A stretch of DNA of 5,182 nucleotides from an uncultured Eubacteriales bacterium. Its GTDB lineage: Bacteria > Bacillota > Clostridia > Oscillospirales > Oscillospiraceae. How positions within the stretch are numbered: the stretch's first letter is position 1; the number at the start of each line of letters is the position of its first letter. The notes beneath the pieces were generated by a model. The model saw only the letters and a program-made list of their open reading frames with translations. It did no database searches and was not told the origin of the DNA. The stretch covers positions 1 to 5,182 of the forward strand of contig CABRZL010000125.1 of assembly GCA_902475435.1 (NCBI GenBank). Direction: 5' to 3'. Both the position numbers and the translations under genes were made by a program. Positions 1 to 5,182 of the stretch are shown one piece after another.

Positions 1-1
1 T

Positions 2-82
2 AAAAAAGCAATTGATGTTCTGCAAACAAAAGTCGGCAGAGCGGAAGAAAAGATAGAAAAGGGGGAAACAGACGATGATTAA
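2..82 (+). CDS. C-terminal tail of an unidentified protein, 5'-truncated by the window edge
   Basis: An open frame runs from the window edge and ends at TAA (80-82). It encodes 26 visible residues, lysine/glutamate-rich (KKAIDVLQTKVGRAEEKIEK) and ending in an acidic GETDDD tail. The spacing of I, V, L and I residues is compatible with the end of an amphipathic helix or coiled coil. The stop overlaps the lysin start by 8 nt, so the two are probably co-transcribed and translationally coupled. In phage lysis modules the gene just before an endolysin is often a holin or a holin-associated protein, but nothing visible here identifies it. No membrane segment lies in the visible part. Confidence 0.6.
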   Translation, partial: KKAIDVLQTKVGRAEEKIEKGETDDD

Positions 83-1256
83 AGCCTATGTTTATGGTGA
101 CCGTACACAGCTTTCACCGCATTTTCGCTCTTCTGAATTTCAGTGCAAGTGCGGTAAAGCACATGACACGCTCATTTCTGATGAGCTGGTAAGTAAACTG
201 GAAGAGCTGTATGCAAAGCTGAACTGTTCTAAAATCATTGTGACAAGCGGGTATCGCTGTGTTACCCACGACAAAAATGTAGGTGGAAGCGGAACAGGAC
301 AGCATACCAAAGGAACTGCTGCCGATATCTGCTGCTACGGACAGGACGGAAAACCTATCAGCAGTAAGGTTGTCTGCTGTACCGCACAGGATTTAGGTTT
401 CGGCGGTATCGCAAACATTACTTCCGAATACATCTACACTCACGTTGATGTGCGTACCGGATATCGTTGGCTCGGTGATGAAACCGTAAATAACAATACG
501 GTTACTGATGATTTTTACAAGTATTTCGGTATTTCAAAGACAGATAAACCACTGTCAAACGGCATTGACCTCAGTTGTCATAATGGCAGTATTGACTGGA
601 CAAAAGTCAAAGCGGATTTTGTGATTCTTCGTGCAGGCTACGGAAAAGAAACAAATCAGGTTGACAGCCGTTTTGAAGAATACTATGCAGGAGCAAAGGC
701 TCATGGTATTCCTGTGGGTGCCTACTGGTACTCATACGCAATGAGCATTGAGGAAGCAATTCAGGAGGCAGATGTATTTATTTCCACAATCAAAGGTAAA
801 CAGTTTGAATATCCTGTGTTCTACGATGTGGAAGAGAATAAGCAGTTCGATCTCGGCAAGGAGAAGGTGTCTGCCATTATGCGAGCGTTCCTTGAAAGAG
901 TTGAGGCAGCGGGCTATTTTGTCGGGCTGTACGGTTCGGCATCCTCTCTCACGACACATACCACCGATGACATCAAGAGCCGCTACACGATCTGGCTGGC
1001 ACACTGGTGTAACCAGACGAATTACACCGGCGCATACGGTATCTGGCAGCATTCCGAGAAAGGCAGCGTGGACGGTATCAACGGCAATGTCGATCTTGAC
1101 GTCGGCTATAAGGACTTTCCCACGATCATCAAGGCGAAGGGGCTGAATGGATACGGTAAGGAACTGAATCCGCCTGCGCCTGCTGCGGAGGACGGCATCA
1201 CGGTTGAGGTCACGGTTGACGGAAAGAAGTACAGCGGAAAACTGAATAAGGCATAA
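75..1256 (+). CDS. Phage-type endolysin: M15-family peptidase fused to a GH25 muramidase
   Basis: This is a 393-residue peptidoglycan hydrolase with two catalytic domains. Residues ~10-132 resemble the Peptidase_M15 (D-Ala-D-Ala carboxypeptidase-like) zinc fold: SGYRC at 58-62, the GQHTKGTAADI motif at 75-85 and YTHVDVR at 121-127, giving likely zinc ligands H77, D84 and H123. Residues ~162-350 are a GH25 lysozyme domain, with NGIDLS (D165), RAGYG, VGAYWYSYA, the catalytic YDVE motif (D251, E253) and a terminal NVDLDV. The GH25 domain would cut the MurNAc-GlcNAc bond and the M15 domain would cut stem or cross-bridge peptides. A proline/alanine linker leads to a ~20-residue C-terminal tail that reads like a small beta hairpin (ITVEVTVDGKKYSGKL). 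There is no signal peptide, so release probably needs a holin. A GGGGG-containing ribosome site at 59-66 supports the start at 75. The 3' third is GC-richer than the rest, suggesting a mosaic gene. Confidence 0.92.
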   Translation: MIKAYVYGDRTQLSPHFRSSEFQCKCGKAHDTLISDELVSKLEELYAKLNCSKIIVTSGYRCVTHDKNVGGSGTGQHTKGTAADICCYGQDGKPISSKVVCCTAQDLGFGGIANITSEYIYTHVDVRTGYRWLGDETVNNNTVTDDFYKYFGISKTDKPLSNGIDLSCHNGSIDWTKVKADFVILRAGYGKETNQVDSRFEEYYAGAKAHGIPVGAYWYSYAMSIEEAIQEADVFISTIKGKQFEYPVFYDVEENKQFDLGKEKVSAIMRAFLERVEAAGYFVGLYGSASSLTTHTTDDIKSRYTIWLAHWCNQTNYTGAYGIWQHSEKGSVDGINGNVDLDVGYKDFPTIIKAKGLNGYGKELNPPAPAAEDGITVEVTVDGKKYSGKLNKA

Positions 1257-1261
1257 CACCA

Positions 1262-1300
1262 GCGCCCGTCGGGATTATTTCTCGGCGGGCGCATTTTTTT
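1262..1300 (+). terminator. Intrinsic terminator after the lysin gene
   Basis: A 10-bp stem pairs 1262-1271 (GCGCCCGTCG) with 1283-1292 (CGGCGGGCGC), with one G-T wobble and an 11-nt loop. The stem is followed by A and seven T residues (1294-1300). It begins 6 nt after the lysin stop, so it should end the lysis transcript. The downstream SHOCT-recombinase genes would then need their own promoter or readthrough. Confidence 0.92.
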
Positions 1301-1375
1301 CGTCCAAACGCACCTCGATTCTGTAGTGGGATATGAAGGGGTTGACTTTCCCGGCTATCAATAGGAGGTGCTATT
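1301..1375 (+). promoter_or_regulatory. Leader of the SHOCT-recombinase operon, with a strong ribosome site
   Basis: This 75-nt gap separates the lysin terminator from the next gene and should hold the operon promoter. A TTGACT at 1342-1347 resembles a -35 box, but no -10 box lies at normal spacing; the nearest, TATTAT at 1372-1377, is about 24 nt away and overlaps the start codon. I therefore do not call a specific promoter. AGGAGGTG at 1363-1370, 5 nt before the ATG at 1376, is a near-ideal Shine-Dalgarno sequence and fixes that start. Confidence 0.5.
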
Positions 1376-1567
1376 ATGGAACAGCAGAAAATCATTGATG
1401 AGATCAACTACTACAAGGCGCAGGCAATCACGGAACTGCTCTACGCCAGTGGTATGATTACATTTGACGAGTATGACAAATTAACGGACTTGAACCGCCG
1501 ATCTTTCTCTCCCTTGTATGCGGACTTATTACCGAAAACGCTTGAAAAACCAGCCACTCAGAGTTAA
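1376..1567 (+). CDS. Small SHOCT-like protein upstream of the recombinases
   Basis: A 63-residue soluble protein. Residues ~17-35 (AITELLYASGMITFDEYDK) follow the SHOCT pattern: a short helix, a glycine turn ending in an 'I-T-x-x-E' type segment, and a second helix. A conserved-looking LNRRSFSPLYADLLP segment follows. No enzymatic motif, zinc site or membrane segment is visible. From general knowledge, small SHOCT proteins of this kind often sit directly before serine recombinases in Clostridia prophages and integrative elements; their function is not known to me. The 30-nt gap to the recombinase gene and shared orientation suggest one operon. A role in recombinase control or oligomerisation is inference only. 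The first 20 codons recur inverted at the right edge of the window. Confidence 0.82.
   Translation: MEQQKIIDEINYYKAQAITELLYASGMITFDEYDKLTDLNRRSFSPLYADLLPKTLEKPATQS
1378..1435 (+). repeat. Inverted repeat, left copy (5' end of the SHOCT-like gene)
   Basis: The 58 nt here match the reverse complement of 5125-5182 at 46 positions. The 21 nt at 1378-1398 are identical to the complement of 5162-5182. Most differences are at third codon positions, which indicates divergence under protein-level selection and not a recent duplication. Confidence 0.8.
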
Positions 1568-1856
1568 TATTGTATACTGACAAAGGAGGGAAAAACAATG
1601 AAAATCAAGAAAATTGAAGCACAGCCGCAAGAGGTAAAAAAGCTCCGCGTAGCAGCCTACTGCCGTGTTTCAACTGACAATGACGATCAGAAGGAAAGCC
1701 TTGAAGCACAGAAAGCACATTATGAAACGTGGATCAAGAGACATTCCAACTGGGATTTTGCCGGGATATTTTATGATTTTGGCATTACCGGAACAAAAGC
1801 AGATGTTCGTGACGGATTGCAGGCGCTGATGTATGAATGCTGTATCGGACGCATCG

Positions 1857-1861
1857 ACGAA
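1857..1861 (+). other. Deletion scar: single remaining ACGAA repeat at the frameshift
   Basis: The sequence reads ATC GAC GAA GTC GGT. A family-like ancestor reading I-D-E-I-I-T-K-S could carry ACGAA twice, once across the D-E codons and once across T-K, 11 nt apart. Losing one repeat plus the intervening DNA removes 11 nt. That restores exactly the observed sequence and produces exactly the observed shift from frame 2 to frame 3. The ancestral codons are inferred; only the scar is seen. Confidence 0.6.
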
Positions 1862-3104
1862 GTCGGTGAGCCGCTTCTCTCGAAACACCACGGACTGCCT
1901 GTCGCTGGTGCGAGAGCTGCTTTCTTACAACATCCCGGTTTACTTCGAGAAAGATAATCTGGATACCGGGAGCATGGAGAGCGAACTGATCTTATCCATT
2001 ATCAGCGGAATGGCGCAGGATGAATCGGAGTCCATTTCCAAGAACGTTAAATGGACGGTGCAGAAGCGCATCGAAGCCGGAAAGTATAAATTCGGTTATC
2101 CGCCATACGGGTACGGACGCGATGAAAACGGCATGATGGTGATAAACCCGGAGGAAGCAAAACACGTTCGTCAGATCTTTGATTGGGCGCTCAGCGGTAT
2201 CGGCACATTTAAGATCGCACATATGCTCGAAGAACAAGGTGTTCCGACACGAAAGGGCAGCGCTTGGGCAGCATCAACAGTTAAGGGTATTCTCACGAAC
2301 GAGAAATACTATGGTGCAGCAATGTTTCAGAAGACCTACACCGACAGCAGATTTAAGCGACATCGCAATCACGGTGAAGCCGACAGCTACTTTGTTTCCG
2401 GGCATCATGAAGCTATTGTCAGCGAGGAAGAGTTCCATAAAGTGCAGGAGATCATAGAAATGCATATTAAAGAAAAGTGCATCGTGCGAGGTACCGGAAA
2501 GTACAACAACCGGTATCTGTTCTCTGGCATCATTACCTGCGGAGAATGCGGCGATACTTTTAAGCGGCAGACGATTTCCAGCGGAATAAGCTGGTGCTGC
2601 AAGACGCATTTGAAAAACAAAGCGAAATGCTCCATGATGTTTATCCATGAGGAATCATTCAAGGCGGCGTTTGTTACGATGCTCAATAAGCTGGTCTTTG
2701 GCAGCAAGCAGGTGCTTTACCCTTATTATGAGATGCTCCGGATTACCAATTCTGACGAGAATATGCAGCGGATTCAGGGAATGAAGCAAGAGCTGCAGCG
2801 TTATGCAGAACGGAAAGATACAATCCGTCAGCTTCGCGCAAAGGGTATCATCGACAGTGCGGTCTATAATCAGGAGATCGGCAACATAGATAAACAGTGT
2901 GAGGGATTAAGGTCAAAGATAACCGCGCTGCAGCAATCCGATGCAAGCGCGGTGCTCAGCGAGACGGAAGCACTTCTGAGGTTTAGCGATTCTGCCGGGA
3001 TGCAGACCGAGTTCAGTGAACAGCTTTTTGCATCCTTTGTTGAGCGTATCATCGTGTACACAAGGAAAAGCGTCGGATTCAAGCTGAAATGCGGACTGAC
3101 TTTG

Positions 3105-3112
3105 AAGGAGGA
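3105..3112 (+). promoter_or_regulatory. Ribosome site that fixes the start of the middle recombinase-like gene at 3116
   Basis: AAGGAGGA lies 3 nt before ATG 3116, inside the 3' end of the first recombinase gene. An in-frame ATG exists at 3089, but it has no ribosome site and its nine extra codons simply read across this Shine-Dalgarno sequence. The start at 3116 also gives the expected family-like beginning, MYGYKIENG. Confidence 0.85.
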
Positions 3113-3115
3113 ATT

Positions 3116-3508
3116 ATGTACGGATACAAAATAGAAAACGGGACAATCGTTGTTGTAGAAGATGAGGCGGATATCATCCGCAGCATTTTCAAGAATTATC
3201 TGTCTGGTATGAGTATGCGAAAGGCAGCAGATGCAACTGGTGTTAATTTTCCGCATAGCACCGTGAAAAAGATCATCCGGCAAAAACGGTATATCGGGAA
3301 CGAATTCTATCCTGCGATTATCGAAAAGGATGTATTCGCAAGAGCCAACGGTGAACTGCTCCGCAGAGCTTCTAAGCATTGCAGTGGAAAGCGCCTGAAA
3401 GAGCCGCCGATTTTCACCGAGTTCAAAATGTTTGTGCCGAAGCAGCAGTTCAGTGATCCGGTTCAGCAAGCAGAATACATCTATAGTCTGATCGAGGTGA
3501 AACGATGA
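3116..3508 (+). CDS. Catalytic-domain-less recombinase-like protein (recombinase DNA-binding domain only)
   Basis: A 130-residue protein that starts where the 'recombinase' DNA-binding domain (Pfam PF07508 type) of large serine recombinases would start. MYGYKIENGTIVVVEDEADIIRSIF matches the 'GYxxxxxGxxxxxxxEAxxVxxIF' pattern. It continues with YLSGMSMRKAADATGV, HSTVKKIIRQKRYIG and a FYPAIIEKDVFARAN segment, all alignable by eye to residues ~182-300 of the recombinase at 3505. No resolvase domain, no catalytic serine, no CxxC zinc ribbon and no long coiled coil are present. The C-terminal ~35 residues (EPPIFTEFKMF...YIYSLIE) are specific to this small protein. It overlaps the upstream gene by 19 nt and the downstream gene by 4 nt (ATGA), so it is coupled to both. 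Likely roles are att-site binding, or partnering with or directing a full-length recombinase. It looks like an established small family and not a random fragment, since it has its own start, ribosome site and C-terminus. Confidence 0.82.
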   Translation: MYGYKIENGTIVVVEDEADIIRSIFKNYLSGMSMRKAADATGVNFPHSTVKKIIRQKRYIGNEFYPAIIEKDVFARANGELLRRASKHCSGKRLKEPPIFTEFKMFVPKQQFSDPVQQAEYIYSLIEVKR

Positions 3509-5046
3509 ATGTTATAAAAATACCTGCAAAGCCGCAGAAAGGCAATGCGGCAGCGAAGGAGGAAGTGAAGCGCCTGCGGGTGGCAGCATACTGCCGTGTC
3601 TCAACGGACAACGAGGAGCAGGCTTCCAGCTACGAGGCGCAGATCCAGCATTATGAGGAATACATCAAGACGAATCCGGAGTGGGAGTTCGTCGGGGTGT
3701 ATGCGGATGAGGGTATCAGCGCAACCTCGACCAAGAACAGAGAACAGTTTAACGCCATGATCGAGGACTGCAAAAGAGGGCTGATCGATATGATTCTGAC
3801 CAAGTCAATCAGCCGATTTGCCCGCAACACTGTTGATTGCCTGAATTATATCCGTTTGCTGAAAGGCATGAATATCCCTGTTTTCTTCGAGAAGGAATCA
3901 ATCAACACAATGGATGCTAAGGGCGAGGTGCTGCTTACCATAATGGCATCGCTGGCACAGCAGGAATCGGAGTCGCTCAGCAAGAATACGAAAATGGGAA
4001 TCCAGTACCGCTTCCAGCAGGGGAAAGTGATGGTGAATGCCCGAAACTTCCTCGGCTATGACAAGGACGAGTCGGGGCATCTGATCATCAATCCGGCAGA
4101 GGCTGAGATCGTCAAGCGTATCTTCCGGGAGTATCTTGAGGGCGCAAGCTGTCAGAAGATCGCCAGAGGGCTGGAGCGTGACGGTATCCGCACCGCAAGG
4201 GACAATCCGCGCTGGCACGACAGCACCGTCCGGAAGATACTGGAGAACGAGAAGTACATGGGTGACGCGCTCCTGCAAAAGACCTACACCATAGACTTCC
4301 TGAACAAGAAGCGTGGCAAGAACAACGGCACTCTGCCGCAATACTACATCGAGGACGACCATGAAGCGATCATCCCGAAGGATATATTTCTGAGAGTGCA
4401 GGAGGAAATGGCGAGGCGGAGCACCGAGAACAGCAGGAAACGCCGGTTCAGCTCCAATCACGCTTTTTCGCAGATCGTTTTTTGCTCTGAGTGTGAGGAA
4501 ATCTACAAACGGCTGCACTGGAATAATCGCGGAAGTAAGTACATCGTCTGGCGCTGTTCGAGCCACCTGCACGAGAAAAAGACCTGCAATTCACGGACAG
4601 TCAGGGAGGACGTTTTGCAGGATGCCTTTCTGGAAGCGGTCAATCAGATCGTTGGAAACAGCCGGGAATACCTGAAAATACTGCAGCAGAACCTTGAGCT
4701 TGCGATCAAGCAGGTGAATCCGGCTTCTGTTGAGTACCTTGACGCACGAATGGAAAACCTTCAACGTGAGCTGATCGACCGAACAGAGCGTCACGAGAAC
4801 TACGACGATCTGGCAGAAGAAATCCTGCGCCTTCGGCAGCTTCGGGAGCAGACGGTGATGGACGATGTATCGAAGGCAGAATACCAGAGCCGTATCAAGG
4901 AACTACAGGCGTTCATTCAGTCCCAGCCGAAACGCCTGACCTTTGACGATACACTGGTAAAGCATCTGCTGGCAAAAATCACGATATTTCCGGAGCATCT
5001 GCTGTTTGAGTTCAAGTCCGGCGTAAATATCACGATCGAAAAGTGA
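3505..5046 (+). CDS. Large serine recombinase (site-specific integrase/excisionase type), intact
   Basis: A 513-residue enzyme of normal family length. The N-terminal resolvase domain (~24-165) contains LRVAAYCRVSTD with nucleophile Ser33 and Arg31, SISRFARNTVD with Arg104 and Arg107, and the QQESESLSKNTKMG helix start. The recombinase DNA-binding domain spans ~182-300 (FLGYDKDESGHLIINPAEA, YLEGASCQKIARGL, STVRKILENEKYMGDALLQKTY). A zinc ribbon follows, with likely ligands C327, C330, C351 and C361. A long charged coiled coil covers ~390-475, then a short C-terminal beta segment. By family knowledge it would join attP and attB by concerted double-strand cleavage through a Ser-DNA link. GAGGTGA (3494-3500) and the ATGA overlap with the previous gene support the start. 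It shares the exact run LRVAAYCRVSTDN with the disrupted recombinase at 1598, but the two differ widely elsewhere, so they are old paralogues. Confidence 0.95.
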   Translation: MNVIKIPAKPQKGNAAAKEEVKRLRVAAYCRVSTDNEEQASSYEAQIQHYEEYIKTNPEWEFVGVYADEGISATSTKNREQFNAMIEDCKRGLIDMILTKSISRFARNTVDCLNYIRLLKGMNIPVFFEKESINTMDAKGEVLLTIMASLAQQESESLSKNTKMGIQYRFQQGKVMVNARNFLGYDKDESGHLIINPAEAEIVKRIFREYLEGASCQKIARGLERDGIRTARDNPRWHDSTVRKILENEKYMGDALLQKTYTIDFLNKKRGKNNGTLPQYYIEDDHEAIIPKDIFLRVQEEMARRSTENSRKRRFSSNHAFSQIVFCSECEEIYKRLHWNNRGSKYIVWRCSSHLHEKKTCNSRTVREDVLQDAFLEAVNQIVGNSREYLKILQQNLELAIKQVNPASVEYLDARMENLQRELIDRTERHENYDDLAEEILRLRQLREQTVMDDVSKAEYQSRIKELQAFIQSQPKRLTFDDTLVKHLLAKITIFPEHLLFEFKSGVNITIEK

Positions 5047-5060
5047 ATAGATAGAGCGAA

Positions 5061-5100
5061 CCCCGCGTCACTGGTGATTCAGTGGAGCGGGGCTGTTTTT
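5061..5100 (+). terminator. Intrinsic terminator after the recombinase operon
   Basis: CCCCGC (5061-5066) pairs with GCGGGG (5087-5092), and CACTG (5069-5073) pairs with CAGTG (5080-5084). A 2x2 internal mismatch separates the two stems and the loop is 6 nt. A T run at 5096-5100 follows. It lies 14 nt after the recombinase stop. On the opposite strand no U-tract follows the hairpin, so it should work in the + direction only. Confidence 0.88.
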
Positions 5101-5110
5101 ATTCTTCCTC

Positions 5111-5123
5111 GACCATAACGGTC
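5111..5123. repeat. Short near-palindrome between the recombinase terminator and the inverted SHOCT copy
   Basis: GACCATAACGGTC pairs with its own reverse complement at 10 of the 12 non-central positions (GACC...GGTC arms). It directly adjoins the point where the inverted SHOCT similarity ends. Serine recombinase attachment sites are imperfect palindromes, but they are normally about 40-50 bp, so this is only a candidate core or operator. Confidence 0.3.
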
Positions 5124-5182
5124 ATTCTGTGATCTTTTGTGCCTTATGGTAGTTTACTTCGTCAATGATTTTCTGCTGTTCC
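5122..5182 (-). pseudogene. Truncated, inverted second copy of the SHOCT-like gene (5' part only)
   Basis: Read on the - strand from the window edge, the codons give EQQKIIDEVNYHKAQKITE then TGA (5124-5122). This matches residues 2-20 of the 63-residue protein at 1376 (EQQKIIDEINYYKAQAITE). The first base present, G at 5182, fits the last base of the ATG, so the start should lie just outside the window. By hand, 46 of 58 nt match, including the first 21 in a row. The reading stops where the intact copy continues ELLYASG, so the rest of the SHOCT core is missing. It could be a gene remnant, a frameshifted gene, or a very short real peptide; the first seems most likely. Confidence 0.65.
5125..5182 (-). 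repeat. Inverted repeat, right copy (5' end of the SHOCT-like gene)
   Basis: Partner of 1378-1435, lying on the opposite strand and convergent with the recombinase operon. Similarity may continue beyond the window at 5182 and stops at about 5125 on the inner side. Confidence 0.75.

Larger units (their letters stand above)
1598..3134 (+). pseudogene. Large serine recombinase (resolvase/invertase family), disrupted by a frameshift
   Basis: Two frames together encode one recombinase of about 515 residues. The start at 1598 follows AAAGGAGGG (1582-1590) with good spacing. Frame-2 residues 1-88 hold the N-terminal resolvase part with YCRVSTD (catalytic Ser25), reading up to GRIDE, after which that frame drifts to a stop at 1957. 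From about 1857 the homology continues in frame 3: KSVSRFSRNTTD carries the two conserved catalytic arginines, followed by NIPVYFEK, GSMESEL, the recombinase DNA-binding domain (YPPYGYGRDENG through GILTNEKYYGA), a zinc ribbon (TCGECG, WCCK, KC) and a leucine/glutamine-rich coiled coil, ending at 3134. The intact paralogue at 3505 has GLIDMILTKSISRF here. This gene jumps from GRID to KS, so about 11 nt are missing. The Ser and the Arg residues now lie in separate frames, so an active enzyme is unlikely. A sequencing error is possible. Confidence 0.88.
1376..5046 (+). mobile_element. Recombination module of a prophage or integrative element (SHOCT gene plus three recombinase-type genes)
   Basis: Four co-oriented genes lie between two intrinsic terminators, with the recombinase genes overlapping each other. 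The endolysin immediately upstream points to a temperate phage, whose lysis genes often adjoin the integration genes. Triplets of serine recombinase genes are known from some Gram-positive integrative elements; I recall the pattern but cannot name a specific match. Neither end of the element nor a defined attachment site is visible. Confidence 0.6.

Noticed and set aside
732..1259. 175-codon open frame on the - strand inside the lysin gene
   Set aside because: It is antisense to conserved GH25 codons, and its translation (arginine- and cysteine-rich, no domain) looks like a shadow frame.
1542..1578. Promoter before the first recombinase (TTGAAA 1542-1547 with TATACT 1573-1578)
   Set aside because: The boxes are 25 nt apart, too far for a standard sigma-A promoter, and the TG of an extended -10 is not correctly placed.
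1833..1860. Internal ATG at 1833 as a genuine start making a separate second recombinase
   Set aside because: It has no Shine-Dalgarno sequence, and the first ~8 codons in that frame are antiphase readings of the upstream resolvase domain, not homologous sequence.
1857..1861. Programmed +1 ribosomal frameshift joining the two recombinase frames
   Set aside because: There is no slippery site or stimulating structure, and the joined product would still lack about four conserved core residues.
3089..3115. Upstream ATG at 3089 as the start of the middle recombinase-like gene
   Set aside because: It lacks a ribosome site, and its extra codons run across the AAGGAGGA that serves ATG 3116.
3898..4572. 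224-codon open frame on the - strand inside the intact recombinase
   Set aside because: It lies wholly opposite conserved recombinase and zinc-ribbon codons, and no ribosome site or recognisable domain is seen.
1..5182. CRISPR array, tRNA or rRNA gene, or IS transposase
   Set aside because: No regularly spaced repeats, cloverleaf sequence, ribosomal RNA sequence or DDE-type transposase motif was seen on either strand by reading.

Overview
The window looks like one end of a prophage or integrative element from a low-to-mid GC Gram-positive bacterium, most likely a gut-type Clostridia (Oscillospiraceae or Lachnospiraceae). The basis is the strong AGGAGG-type ribosome sites, the lysin architecture, and the pairing of a SHOCT-like small protein with large serine recombinases. 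No host gene is visible, so the taxon is inferred from gene content alone.

Layout, nearly all on the + strand. (1) 2-82 is the C-terminal tail of an unidentified gene that overlaps the next start by 8 nt. (2) 75-1256 is a two-domain phage-type endolysin, an M15-family peptidase fused to a GH25 muramidase, closed by a strong intrinsic terminator (1262-1300). (3) 1376-1567 is a 63-residue SHOCT-like protein. (4) 1598-3134 is a large serine recombinase broken by a frameshift near 1857-1861, best explained as an 11-nt deletion between two ACGAA repeats. (5) 3116-3508 is a 130-residue protein that keeps only the recombinase DNA-binding domain and has no catalytic domain. (6) 3505-5046 is an intact 513-residue large serine recombinase, followed by an intrinsic terminator (5061-5100). 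(7) On the - strand at the right edge (5182 to 5122) is a second, inverted, apparently truncated copy of the start of the SHOCT-like gene.

The lysin releases phage by degrading peptidoglycan. The recombinase trio would carry out integration and excision. The recombinase genes overlap by 19 nt and 4 nt, which implies one translationally coupled operon. The first recombinase is disrupted in this copy, so the element may be defective, or may depend on the third protein alone. The most notable points are the slippage-type deletion scar, the catalytic-domain-less middle protein, and the inverted SHOCT-gene copy whose similarity ends next to a small near-palindrome just past the recombinase terminator. 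That last spot is a plausible junction between elements. These gene families are known; I do not see proof of a wholly new system.
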